The notes beneath the pieces were generated by a model. That model did not search any database and was not told where the DNA came from. It worked only from the letters and a program-made list of their open reading frames with translations. From Rhodospirillales bacterium (lineage in GTDB: Bacteria > Pseudomonadota > Alphaproteobacteria > Reyranellales > Reyranellaceae), in contig CANIEC010000008.1 in assembly GCA_947466085.1 (NCBI GenBank), forward strand, positions 1 through 64,000: a stretch of DNA of 64,000 nt, read 5' to 3'. Position 1 is the first letter of the stretch. The number at the start of each line of letters is the position of its first letter. The position numbers and the translations under genes are program-made. Shown in pieces: positions 40,775 through 49,041 of this stretch.

Positions 40775-42181
40775 ATGGCCCACGATATTCTGATCGTCGA
40801 TGACGAACGCGATATCTGCACGCTGATCGCCGGCATCCTCGAGGACGAGGGTCACACCGCGCGCCGTGCCCACAACAGCACCGAAGCGATCGAGGCCGTG
40901 CGACAGCGTAGGCCGGCCCTGGTCATTCTCGACGTCTGGCTGCAGGGCAGCGAGCTCGACGGGCTGCAGATCCTCGAAGTCATCCGCCGCGAGGATCCGC
41001 CGATCCCCGTCGTGATGATCAGCGGCCACGGCACGATCGACACCGCCGTGTCTGCGATCAAGAGTGGCGCCTACGATTTCGTCGAGAAGCCGTTCAAGGC
41101 CGACCGCCTGCTGCTCGTCGTCGACCGCGCCATCGAGGCCGACAAGCTGAAGCGCGAGAACGTGGCGCTGCGCCGGCGCGCCGGCGGCGAGGTGACCTTC
41201 GTGGGCTCCTCCAGCGACGCCGCCAACGTGCGTGCGCAAATCGAGAAGGTGGCGCCGACCGGCAGCCGCGTCCTCATCACCGGCGCCTCCGGCTCGGGCA
41301 AGGAAACGGCGGCTCGGCTGATCCACCAGGGGTCGAAGCGAGCCGACGGGCCCTTCGTGGTCGTCAATTGTTCGACCCTGCCGGCCGAGCGGCTGGAGAT
41401 CGAACTTTTCGGCACCGACGGTGACACCGATGCCGAGGCGCTGCGCGTATCGGGTGCGTTCGAAATGGCGCATGGCGGTACGCTGGTGCTCAAGGAAGTG
41501 GCCGACCTGCCGCTGGTGCTGCAGGGAAGGCTGGCGCGCCTGTTGCAGGAACAGTCCTATGCGCGCGACGGCGGCAAGACCAAGGTCGAGGTCGACGTAC
41601 GTGTCCTGGCGACGACGGCGCGCGACCTGCAGGAGGAGATTGCTGCCGGCCGCTTCCGCGAAGATCTGTTCCACCGCCTGAACGTCGTGGGACTGCGCGT
41701 GCCGCCGCTCAGCGAACGCCGCGAGGACATCCCCGAACTGGCGCTCGACCTGCTGAAGCGGGTCGCCGACGCCACCGGCCTGCCGGCGCGCTCGATCGGC
41801 GAGGATACGCAGGCGGCCCTGCAGGGTCACGACTGGCCGGGCAACGTGCGCCAGTTGCGCAACGTCATCGAGCGGCTGCTGATCCTGGCGCCGCCGGGCG
41901 GCGCGCCGATCCGCGCCGACGTTCTGCCCAACGACGTCAGCGAGGACGCGCCGTCGGTGCTGCGCTGGGAGAAGGGCGGGGAGATCATGCAGCTGCCGCT
42001 TCGCGACGCGCGCGAGGTCTTCGAGCGCGAGTACCTGCTTGCCCAGGTGACGCGTTTCGGCGGCAACATTTCACGGACGGCGACCTTCGTCGGCATGGAG
42101 CGCTCGGCCTTGCATCGCAAGCTGAAGTCGCTCGGCCTGCACGGCGGTTCGCTGGAGGGCGGCGGCGAGCCGCCGGTCTGA
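40775..42181 (+). CDS. ntrX: NtrX response regulator with degenerate AAA+ domain
   Basis: A 468-residue regulator. The receiver domain keeps Asp53 (VILDVWLQG). Walker A is kept (GASGSGKE, 170-177). The sigma-54 loop GAFTGA is absent; the segment reads LFGTDGDTDAEALRVSGAFE (211-230). Walker B reads LVLKEVADL, with Lys240 in place of the Asp of the DE pair, so ATP hydrolysis is doubtful. The Fis-type C-terminus is intact (GNISRTATFVGMERSALHRK). It probably acts as a phosphorylation-controlled DNA-binding regulator without activating sigma-54. Absence of GAFTGA in alphaproteobacterial NtrX is known; the Walker B change is the unusual part. Confidence 0.93.
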   Translation: MAHDILIVDDERDICTLIAGILEDEGHTARRAHNSTEAIEAVRQRRPALVILDVWLQGSELDGLQILEVIRREDPPIPVVMISGHGTIDTAVSAIKSGAYDFVEKPFKADRLLLVVDRAIEADKLKRENVALRRRAGGEVTFVGSSSDAANVRAQIEKVAPTGSRVLITGASGSGKETAARLIHQGSKRADGPFVVVNCSTLPAERLEIELFGTDGDTDAEALRVSGAFEMAHGGTLVLKEVADLPLVLQGRLARLLQEQSYARDGGKTKVEVDVRVLATTARDLQEEIAAGRFREDLFHRLNVVGLRVPPLSERREDIPELALDLLKRVADATGLPARSIGEDTQAALQGHDWPGNVRQLRNVIERLLILAPPGGAPIRADVLPNDVSEDAPSVLRWEKGGEIMQLPLRDAREVFEREYLLAQVTRFGGNISRTATFVGMERSALHRKLKSLGLHGGSLEGGGEPPV

Positions 42182-42196
42182 GGAGGAGAGGGCGTC

Positions 42197-43060
42197 ATGG
42201 CGCGTTATGCCTATGTCAACGGTCGCTACGTCGACCATCGGGAAGCGAGCGTCCACATCGAGGATCGTGGCTACCAGCTGGCGGACGGCGTCTACGAAGT
42301 CGTGGGCGTACGCGACGGCAAGTTGATCGACGAGAAGCCGCATATCGACCGGCTCGACCGCTCGCTGAAGGAACTCAGGATCGACTGGCCGGTATCGCGC
42401 AACACGATGGGCTTCATCCTGCGCGAACTGATGCGCAAGAACCGGCTGCGCGACGGCCTGGTTTACATGCAGGTGACGCGCGGTGTCGCCCGTCGCGACC
42501 ACGGCTTTCCGACTACGCCGGTGAAGCCCGCCCTGGTGATGACGACCAAGGCCACCAAGCATATCGAAGCCGATGCCGGCCCCGGTGTCGCGGTGAAGAG
42601 CATGCCCGACATCCGCTGGGAGCGTTGCGACATCAAGACGGTGGCGCTGCTGGCGAACGTGCTCGCCAAGCAAGCCGCTCGCGAAGCCGGCGCCTACGAG
42701 GCCTGGCTCGTCGACGACAAGGGCTGCGTCACCGAAGGCGCGTCGACCAACGCCTGGATCGTCACCCAGGACGGCGAGTTGGTGACCCGCCAGACCGACA
42801 ACGCCATCCTCTCCGGCATCACGCGGCAGACGCTGAAGTCTATCTGCAATTCGCTGCAGCTCAGGTTCGTCGAGCGGCCGTTCACGGTCGAAGAAGCCAA
42901 GAAGGCGAAGGAAGCCTTCATCACCAGCGCCACATCCTTCGTGACGCCGGTCGTCAGGATCGACGGCGACAAGGTCGGCGACGGCAAGGTCGGCGCCACG
43001 GCGAGGCGCCTGCGCGAGGAATATGTCCGCTTCTCGGAGGCGGGCGAGGCCGTGACGTGA
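42197..43060 (+). CDS. dat: D-amino-acid transaminase (PLP fold type IV)
   Basis: A 287-residue class IV aminotransferase. The PLP lysine is Lys147 (RCDIKTVALLANVLAKQ). The N-terminal YVNGRYVDHREASVHIEDRG and the C-terminal CVTEGASTNAWIV (cofactor phosphate region) are family hallmarks. It interconverts D-amino acids and 2-oxo acids, probably D-Ala/D-Glu for peptidoglycan. The ntrX-dat-hfq order is typical in this class. The HAD gene overlaps its stop (GTGA). Confidence 0.92.
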   Translation: MARYAYVNGRYVDHREASVHIEDRGYQLADGVYEVVGVRDGKLIDEKPHIDRLDRSLKELRIDWPVSRNTMGFILRELMRKNRLRDGLVYMQVTRGVARRDHGFPTTPVKPALVMTTKATKHIEADAGPGVAVKSMPDIRWERCDIKTVALLANVLAKQAAREAGAYEAWLVDDKGCVTEGASTNAWIVTQDGELVTRQTDNAILSGITRQTLKSICNSLQLRFVERPFTVEEAKKAKEAFITSATSFVTPVVRIDGDKVGDGKVGATARRLREEYVRFSEAGEAVT

Positions 43061-43713
43061 GACTGCCGGAGGGCCTGAAGCCGCCGCGCGCCGTCCTGTT
43101 CGACTGGGACAACACCCTGGTCAACACCTGGCCGACCATCGTCGAATGCTACCGCGACACCTTCACGGCGCTTGGCCTGATGCCGTGGACAGCGGCGGAG
43201 GTCCAGGACCGCGCCCACGGCTCCTTGCGCGAGCTCTTCCCCACCCTGTTCGGCCCGCGTGCCGGCGAGGCGGAGCAGGTGTTCTACGACACCTTCCGTC
43301 GCATTCACCTCGAACGGCTGGAGCCGTTGGCCGGCGCGGACACGCTGCTGGCGCGCTGCCACGCCAAGGGACTGTACGTGGCGATCGTCAGCAACAAGGT
43401 CGGCGACAATCTGCGGACCGAGGTCGCCCATCTCGGCTGGGGCAAGTGGATCGCCCGTTCCGTCGGTGCGCGCGACGCCGCCCGCGACAAACCAGCACCG
43501 GACCCCATCTACCTGGCGCTCGACGGCACGGGAATTGCCCCGGACGACAGCGTGTGGATGGTCGGTGACACACTCGCCGACCTCAAGAGTGCACACGCGG
43601 CGGGGTGTCTGCCCGTTCTCGTGGGAGGCGCGGACGAGTTGTCCGGCTCCCTGCTTGAACATCCGCCGAGACTGCGAGCGCGTAATTGTCATCAGTTGCT
43701 GGCATTGCTTTGA
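43057..43713 (+). CDS. HAD-superfamily hydrolase (phosphoglycolate phosphatase-like)
   Basis: A 218-residue haloacid dehalogenase-fold phosphatase. The nucleophile and acid are Asp16 and Asp18 (VLFDWDNTL), motif II is in YVAIVSNKVG, motif III in RDKPAPDP, and motif IV in WMVGDTLADLKSAHAAG. It probably dephosphorylates a small phosphorylated metabolite. The start is GTG 43057, overlapping the dat stop by 4 bases, which points to coupled translation. Confidence 0.88.
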   Translation: MRLPEGLKPPRAVLFDWDNTLVNTWPTIVECYRDTFTALGLMPWTAAEVQDRAHGSLRELFPTLFGPRAGEAEQVFYDTFRRIHLERLEPLAGADTLLARCHAKGLYVAIVSNKVGDNLRTEVAHLGWGKWIARSVGARDAARDKPAPDPIYLALDGTGIAPDDSVWMVGDTLADLKSAHAAGCLPVLVGGADELSGSLLEHPPRLRARNCHQLLALL

Positions 43714-43817
43714 GACCAACCTCCCCTATATACGAGGCGACTCGGTAGCGGGGAGAGACCCCGTACCCCCAACCGGCCGCTTTCGGGCAGCCGGACGCCC
43801 ACCAAGAGGCCAAGAAT

Positions 43818-44063
43818 ATGAGCGAAAAGGCACAAAACGTTCAGGACGTCTTCCTGAACCACCTTCGGAAGAACAAGACTCCGGTCACGATCTTCCTCGT
43901 GAACGGCGTGAAGCTTCAGGGCATCGTCACGTGGTTCGACAATTTCTCGGTGCTGCTGCGCCGCGATGGGCATTCGCAGCTTGTCTACAAGCATGCGATT
44001 TCGACCATCATGCCGGTCACGCCGGTGCAGCTGTTCGACGGGGACAAGGCCGACGCGGGCTGA
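43818..44063 (+). CDS. hfq: RNA chaperone Hfq
   Basis: An 81-residue Sm-like hexamer subunit. Sm1 ([22 protein letters not shown]) and Sm2 ([10 protein letters not shown]) are both present. It pairs small RNAs with mRNAs and influences nitrogen and stress regulation. The ATG at 43818 follows a purine-rich leader. An upstream segment of 105 bases separates it from the HAD gene. hflX starts just after its stop. Confidence 0.98.
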   Translation: MSEKAQNVQDVFLNHLRKNKTPVTIFLVNGVKLQGIVTWFDNFSVLLRRDGHSQLVYKHAISTIMPVTPVQLFDGDKADAG

Positions 44064-44064
44064 T

Positions 44065-45423
44065 TTGATCGACGAATTCGAGCAGGACCCACAGGAAAAG
44101 CGCGCACGACAGCCGTTGGAGACCGTGCGTCCCGCGACGGTCGCCGCGGTCGTGTGCCCCTACATGGCGGGCCCACGGGGTCGTGGCCGTGAACGCGACA
44201 GCGATGCCAAGCTCGAAGAGGCGGTGGGCCTTGCCCGCGCGATCGATCTCGACGTTCGGCTGCAGCAGGTCGCACCGCTGCGGCAGGTCACCCCGGCGAC
44301 CTTGCTCGGCAAGGGCGTCGTCGCCCGGATCGCCGCCGCGGTCGAGGAGTTGGGTATCGGCCTGGTCGTCGTCGACGACAAGCTCACGCCCGTCCAGCAG
44401 CGCAACCTCGAGAAGGCGTGGCAGGCCAAGGTCATCGACCGCACCGGCCTGATCCTGGAGATTTTCGGCGCGCGCGCCCGCACCCATGAAGGACGCCTGC
44501 AGGTCGAACTGGCCGCGCTCGACTACCAGCGTGGCCGACTCGTGCGGTCGTGGACCCATCTCGAGCGGCAGCGCGGCGGCTTCGGCTTCCTCGGTGGCCC
44601 CGGCGAATCGCAGATCGAGATCGATCGCCGCCTGATCGGCGAGCGCATCGTGCGGATCAAGCGCGACCTCGAAAGCGTACGCAAGACGCGCGCCGTCAAC
44701 CGCGCCGGCCGCAAGAAGGCGCGCCTGCCGACCGTGGCGCTGGTCGGCTACACCAATGCCGGCAAGTCGACGCTGTTCAACCGCATGTCGGGCGCCGAGG
44801 TGATGGCCAAGGACCTGCTCTTCGCCACGCTCGATCCGACCATGCGGTCGATCAAGCTGCCGAACGGCAAGTCCTGCGTCCTTTCCGATACGGTGGGCTT
44901 CGTCTCCGATCTGCCGACGCACCTGGTCGCAGCCTTCCGCGCCACGCTGGAGGAAGTGATCGAGGCCGACTTGATCGTGCACGTGCGCGACATTTCCCAT
45001 CCCGACAGCGAGCAGCAGCGCGCCGACGTCGAAGAGGTACTGCACGAGCTCGGGGCGCTGGACGAGGCGGGGGGCCGCCCGTTCATCGAGGCGCTGAACA
45101 AGGTGGACGCGCTGCCGGAAGAGCTGCGCTCGACCCTGGAGACCCGCACTGCCACCGGCGCCGAGCGCGCCCGCCAGTACCCGGTGTCGGCGCTGACCGG
45201 CGAGGGGGTCGACCGGCTGCTGGATGCCATCGCCGACCTGCTGGGTGCGGCCGGCGAGGCGCGCGAGGTCTCCGTGCCGCTGTCCGACGGCGCCACCATC
45301 GCCTGGCTCTACCGGCACGGCGAGGTGCGGAGCCGCCGCGACGAGGGCGATACCGCCTGGCTCACGGTGGCGCTGGACGACGCCGCGGCCGCCCAATTCG
45401 AACGCCGCCAGCAGGCGCGCTGA
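44065..45423 (+). CDS. hflX: GTPase HflX
   Basis: A 452-residue ribosome-associated GTPase. The N-terminal domain includes VTPATLLGKGVVARI and the linker SQIEIDRRLIGERI (Arg/Glu-rich). The G domain begins with ALVGYTNAGKSTLFNRMSG (G1), with ATLDPT (G2), DTVGFVSDLP (G3) and NKVDAL (G4). It rescues or splits stalled ribosomes. The start is TTG 44065, 1 base after the hfq stop (TGATTTG), so translation is probably coupled to hfq. An ATG start further upstream would overlap hfq fully. Confidence 0.95.
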   Translation: MIDEFEQDPQEKRARQPLETVRPATVAAVVCPYMAGPRGRGRERDSDAKLEEAVGLARAIDLDVRLQQVAPLRQVTPATLLGKGVVARIAAAVEELGIGLVVVDDKLTPVQQRNLEKAWQAKVIDRTGLILEIFGARARTHEGRLQVELAALDYQRGRLVRSWTHLERQRGGFGFLGGPGESQIEIDRRLIGERIVRIKRDLESVRKTRAVNRAGRKKARLPTVALVGYTNAGKSTLFNRMSGAEVMAKDLLFATLDPTMRSIKLPNGKSCVLSDTVGFVSDLPTHLVAAFRATLEEVIEADLIVHVRDISHPDSEQQRADVEEVLHELGALDEAGGRPFIEALNKVDALPEELRSTLETRTATGAERARQYPVSALTGEGVDRLLDAIADLLGAAGEAREVSVPLSDGATIAWLYRHGEVRSRRDEGDTAWLTVALDDAAAAQFERRQQAR

Positions 45424-45433
45424 TAGCTCTGCG

Positions 45434-45463
45434 TTGACACTTAGCGGGCGCCCTTCCTATAAG
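45434..45463 (+). promoter_or_regulatory. Sigma-70-type promoter of groES
   Basis: TTGACA (45434-45439) and TATAAG (45458-45463) are separated by 18 bases. The start of groES (45493) is about 30 bases downstream, giving a leader of about 25 bases. A heat-shock sigma factor could use a related site, but no CIRCE palindrome is visible. Confidence 0.65.
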
Positions 45464-45492
45464 CGCCGAAACCTCAGGACGAAGGAAACACC

Positions 45493-45780
45493 ATGGCTTT
45501 CAAGCCCTTGCACGATCGAATTCTGCTGAAGCCGGTGGCCGCCGAGACCCGCACCAAGGGCGGTCTGATCATTCCCGACACGGCCCAGGAAAAGCCCATG
45601 CAGGGCAAGGTCGTCGCGGTTGGCAAGGGCCGCCGCCTTGAGGACGGCCGCCTGCAGGAACTCGGCGTCAAGGTCGGCGACACGGTCCTCTACGGCAAGT
45701 GGTCCGGCACCGAGGTGAAGCTCGGCGGCGTGGATCACGTGATCCTGAAGGAAGAGGACCTCTTCGGCGTCGTCGGCTGA
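45493..45780 (+). CDS. groES: Co-chaperonin GroES, without adjacent groEL
   Basis: A 95-residue chaperonin cap. The start [17 protein letters not shown] and mobile loop [18 protein letters not shown] are standard, as is the end [15 protein letters not shown]. GroES normally precedes groEL, but here the next gene (6 bases later) is an inositol monophosphatase-family protein. A second groESL elsewhere would be needed, or this copy pairs with a distant GroEL. It has its own promoter. Confidence 0.95.
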   Translation: MAFKPLHDRILLKPVAAETRTKGGLIIPDTAQEKPMQGKVVAVGKGRRLEDGRLQELGVKVGDTVLYGKWSGTEVKLGGVDHVILKEEDLFGVVG

Positions 45781-45785
45781 GGCCG

Positions 45786-46619
45786 ATGCTCGATTCCGGC
45801 GGCTTGGAACGGGTCGCCGAACTCATGCGCGAGACGGCGGCAGCCGAGTTGCTGCCGCGTTTCCGCAATCTCTCCAAGGACGAAGTCCGCCAGAAGCGGC
45901 CGGGCGACATCGTGACGGTGGCTGACGTCGCGGCCGAGCACCGGCTCGCGGCCGGCCTCGCGAAAATCCTGCCGGGTGTGCCGGTCGTGGGCGAGGAGGC
46001 CGTTGAGCAGGATGCCGGCCTTCTCGACCTGATCGGGCGTCCCGGCGAGGCCTGCTGGATCGTCGATCCGCTCGACGGCACCGCGAACTTCGCCGCCGGC
46101 CGCGACCGCTTTGCCATCATCATCTGCCTGGTGCAGGATGCGACCGCAGTCGCGGGCTGGATTCTCGACGTGCCGAACGACCGACTGGCCGTTACCCAGC
46201 GCGGCTGCGGGGTGAGCTTCGACGGCACACCGGTACTGGGCAAGCCCACGCCGGAACCGCTGAACGGCTTCGTGGGCTACAAGATCACCAAGTCGTTCGA
46301 CGAACAGCTGGGCCCCGGGCAACGTGCCCGACTGGGCAACATTACCACCTTGCGCTGCGCCGGCGCCGAATACCTGGAGATACTCGCGGGCCGCGCAAAT
46401 TTCAGCCTCTACCGCACGACCAAGCCGTGGGACCACGCTGCCGGCACCCTGATGATGCGCGAGGCGGGCGGCGACGCTGTCCAGTTCGGCGCTGCACCCT
46501 ACACGCCGGCCCAGCCCCACAATGCCGGCCTGATCGCCGCCTCGACCGAAGAGGCGCTGAACGAGGCGAGGGCGCTCCTCGAAGCGTCGCGCATGCCGCT
46601 GCTGACGCCGCGGCCGTAG
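45786..46619 (+). CDS. Inositol monophosphatase-family phosphatase
   Basis: A 277-residue Mg-dependent phosphatase. Metal motifs are GEEAVE (about residue 75-80, first acid), WIVDPLDGTANFAAG (around 92-106), and the late WDHAAGTLMMREAGG with the terminal Asp. Relatives dephosphorylate inositol phosphate, histidinol phosphate or 3'-phosphoadenosine nucleotides; which one cannot be decided. It starts 6 bases after groES, an unusual partner. It ends 2 bases before the convergent mazG. Confidence 0.9.
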   Translation: MLDSGGLERVAELMRETAAAELLPRFRNLSKDEVRQKRPGDIVTVADVAAEHRLAAGLAKILPGVPVVGEEAVEQDAGLLDLIGRPGEACWIVDPLDGTANFAAGRDRFAIIICLVQDATAVAGWILDVPNDRLAVTQRGCGVSFDGTPVLGKPTPEPLNGFVGYKITKSFDEQLGPGQRARLGNITTLRCAGAEYLEILAGRANFSLYRTTKPWDHAAGTLMMREAGGDAVQFGAAPYTPAQPHNAGLIAASTEEALNEARALLEASRMPLLTPRP

Positions 46620-46621
46620 CC

Positions 46622-47452
46622 TCAAACCTGCCCCTTGGCCTCCTGCCAGAGGATTTCCATTTCTTCGAGGCTGGCGTCGGACGGCTTGCGGCCGGTCTCG
46701 GCCAGGCGGCGCTCGATGTGGCGGAAACGCTTCTCGAACTTGTCGTTGGTGGCCCGCAGCGCCACCTCAGGGTCGACCTTGCAGTGGCGGGCGAGGTTGG
46801 CGACGGCGAACAAGACATCGCCAAGTTCGTCGGCGACCTTGGCTTGCTCCATCTTTCCGGCTTCCAGTTCGGCTCGCAATTCGCTCAGCTCTTCCTCGAT
46901 CTTTTCGATGACCGGACCGATCGTGGCCCAGTCGAAGCCGACCCGCGCGGCGCGCTTCTGGATCTTCTCGGCCCGCATCAGGGCGGGAAGGGCCAGCGCG
47001 ACCCCGTCCAGCGCCCCTGGCGTGCCTTCGGTGGCAGCCTTGGCCGCGCGCTCGGCGGCCTTGCGGGCTTCCCAGGAGACGGTCTGGGCGTCAGCCGTCC
47101 GGATGTCCAAGTCGCCGAAGACGTGCGGATGGCGGTCGACCATCTTGTCGGCGATGGCGGCGGCCACGTCGTCGAAGCCGAACGACCCGGCCTCGCGGGC
47201 GATCTGGCTGTGATAGACGACCTGCAGCAGCAGGTCGCCGAGTTCTTCCTTGAGCGCCGGCATGTCGTCGCGCTCGATGGCGTCGGCGACCTCGTAGGCT
47301 TCCTCGATCGTGTACGGCGCGATGGTGCGGAAGGTCTGGTCGATGTCCCAAGGGCAGCCATGCTGGCGGTCGCGCAGCCAGGCCATGACGGCCAGCAGCC
47401 GCGGGAGCGGTTCCTTGGGGAGGGATTCCGGCGTGGGCTTGCCTGAAGTCAT
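46622..47452 (-). CDS. mazG: Nucleoside triphosphate pyrophosphohydrolase MazG
   Basis: A 276-residue two-domain NTP pyrophosphatase. The first half has CPWDIDQTFRTIAPYTIEEA followed by YEVADAI, and ALKEELGDLLLQVVYHSQIA (Mg-binding acids). The second half has IEEELSELRAELE and VADELGDVLFAVANLARH. It removes non-canonical or excess NTPs and affects ppGpp. It ends 2 bases from the convergent phosphatase gene. Its promoter region is an AT-rich patch. Confidence 0.95.
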   Translation of the reverse strand: MTSGKPTPESLPKEPLPRLLAVMAWLRDRQHGCPWDIDQTFRTIAPYTIEEAYEVADAIERDDMPALKEELGDLLLQVVYHSQIAREAGSFGFDDVAAAIADKMVDRHPHVFGDLDIRTADAQTVSWEARKAAERAAKAATEGTPGALDGVALALPALMRAEKIQKRAARVGFDWATIGPVIEKIEEELSELRAELEAGKMEQAKVADELGDVLFAVANLARHCKVDPEVALRATNDKFEKRFRHIERRLAETGRKPSDASLEEMEILWQEAKGQV

Positions 47453-47469
47453 GCTGCAGAGCTCATTCC

Positions 47470-47498
47470 CAATTATCGTATAATATATATTATGACAA
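47470..47498 (-). promoter_or_regulatory. AT-rich candidate promoter of mazG
   Basis: Read on the minus strand, TTGTCA (47498-47493) and TAATTG (47475-47470) are 17 bases apart. The spacer contains the 14-base palindrome ataatatatattat (47480-47493). This patch is strikingly AT-rich against a GC-rich background. Confidence 0.45.
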
Positions 47499-47523
47499 AT
47501 ACTGATATTCCATAAATATCAAT

Positions 47524-48261
47524 CTATTGCCAATCGATCCGCATGTTCTGAGTTATCAACGCTAGCAGCTGCAGGCCGCGGGCGGCTTCGGTGGTCGGCA
47601 GGCCGAGCGTGACCAGGACACCGGCCTTCGGGTTCCTCGGACTGGGAATGACCAGGTCGAACACGGTCCGCGGACCGCCGCTGTCGGACGGCCCCTTCGG
47701 TACGTTCTCGTAGACGATCAGGAAGCTTCCGTCGCGCAGCTTGCGGGCCTGGGCCTCGACGCCCGGCCGGCGGGCCTTTATGGAGCCGGCCTTGGTGGCG
47801 GCGTAGTGCTCGGCGTCCTTGACACCCTCGTAGGTGAAATCGACCCGCCAGACGATCAACCGGACGCGCTTGTCGGTCGTATAGGCGATGCCCCGCTCCC
47901 CGTCCTCGGTTGCCTGCCAGCCCATCGGCAGAAGCAGCTCGATCTTGACGGAGTCGAAGCGCAGCCGCACGGCTTGGCTTGCCGGATCGATGCCGAGAAC
48001 ACGCGTAAATTTCTGGGTGGTCCCGCCACCGATGCTCTGCTCGCCGCGGGTGTAGCTCGAGCCGTTGTCGGGGGTCCCAAAATCGCGAAACGTGAGCCCC
48101 CCGGAGTCCAGCCGGTTGGCCGTCTGGGCATGGAGCTGTGTCGCGAAACCCGCGAACGCCGCCGCCGCCGAGCCAGACAGGAACATCCGGCGTCCGGACT
48201 CCTTTCGTTTACGCTCGCGCGTCAGATGAGATTGGCCCGGTATCCATCTGGAATAAAACAA
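47524..48261 (-). CDS. Predicted Tat-exported protein of unknown function
   Basis: A 245-residue protein. The N-terminus carries a Tat-like motif (SGRRMFLSGSAAAAF, about 22-36) followed by a hydrophobic stretch and cleavage near Gln-46 (AQ). The mature part has strands such as LRFDSVKIELLLPMGW and GSFLIVYENVPKG. I do not recognise the family. The start at 48261 keeps the Arg-Arg pair; an in-frame Met at 48186 would lose it. It is transcribed after the PhnP-like gene, 9 bases apart. Function unknown. Confidence 0.65.
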   Translation of the reverse strand: MFYSRWIPGQSHLTRERKRKESGRRMFLSGSAAAAFAGFATQLHAQTANRLDSGGLTFRDFGTPDNGSSYTRGEQSIGGGTTQKFTRVLGIDPASQAVRLRFDSVKIELLLPMGWQATEDGERGIAYTTDKRVRLIVWRVDFTYEGVKDAEHYAATKAGSIKARRPGVEAQARKLRDGSFLIVYENVPKGPSDSGGPRTVFDLVIPSPRNPKAGVLVTLGLPTTEAARGLQLLALITQNMRIDWQ

Positions 48262-48270
48262 TATTTCACC

Positions 48271-49041
48271 CTAGAGGTCGATTTGAAGACCGTCATGGCA
48301 AGGCGTCACGTGGGCCGGCGTCGTCCGGTCGACTTCGGCATAGTCCATATCGACATGCAGGTTGGTCAAGAACGCCCGCCGCGGCTTCAGCCGGTCGATC
48401 CATTCGAGCGCACGATCGAGATGGGCATGCGTCGGATGCGGCCGATAGCGCATGGCGTCGACGATCAGCACCTCCACGCCCTCGAGCGCCTTCAGAGAGT
48501 CCTCGGGCAGCATGACGACGTCGTTGGCGTAGCCGACGGCGCCGAAGCGGAAGCCCAACGACGGGATCGTCCCATGGTCCTGCAGAAACGGCACGACCGG
48601 CAGGCCGGCGGCCTGGAAAGGACCGGAAATCACCGTGTGGCGGTAGATCGGATTGTAGAAACCGTTTCCCTCCGCATGGAAGCAGTAACCGAAGCGCCGA
48701 CTGAGCACGCCGTAGGTGCGCTCATCCGACCACGACTCGATCTGACCCTGCCGCAGCGCAAACGGCCTCAGATCGTCGATGCCGTGGCACTGGTCGGCAT
48801 GGTCGTGTGTCCAGATCACCGCGTCGATCCGCTCGGCCTCGGCGGCCAGGAGCTGGCTGCGCACGTCGGGCGAGGTGTCGATCAACAGGGTCTTGCCCTG
48901 GTCCTGCACCAGGATGGAGCAGCGGGTGCGGAGGTTGCGTGGGTCGGAGGGGTTGGCCGCCCCCCACTCGCCCTTCCCGCCCGGACCGCCCACCCGGGGC
49001 ACGCCGGCAGACGTGCCGCAGCCCAGGATGGTCACGCGCAC
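48271..49041 (-). CDS. MBL-fold metallo-hydrolase, PhnP/phosphodiesterase-like
   Basis: A 256-residue metallo-beta-lactamase-fold protein. The start VTILGCGTSAGVPRVGG and the metal motif THDHADQCHG (about 77-86) match the PhnP-like phosphodiesterases of cyclic ribose phosphates and related enzymes. Later ligands are likely in VVPFLQDHG and LTNLHVDMD. The substrate is not certain; no phn genes are near. Its start overlaps the tatD stop by 10 bases. Confidence 0.85.
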   Translation of the reverse strand: MRVTILGCGTSAGVPRVGGPGGKGEWGAANPSDPRNLRTRCSILVQDQGKTLLIDTSPDVRSQLLAAEAERIDAVIWTHDHADQCHGIDDLRPFALRQGQIESWSDERTYGVLSRRFGYCFHAEGNGFYNPIYRHTVISGPFQAAGLPVVPFLQDHGTIPSLGFRFGAVGYANDVVMLPEDSLKALEGVEVLIVDAMRYRPHPTHAHLDRALEWIDRLKPRRAFLTNLHVDMDYAEVDRTTPAHVTPCHDGLQIDL

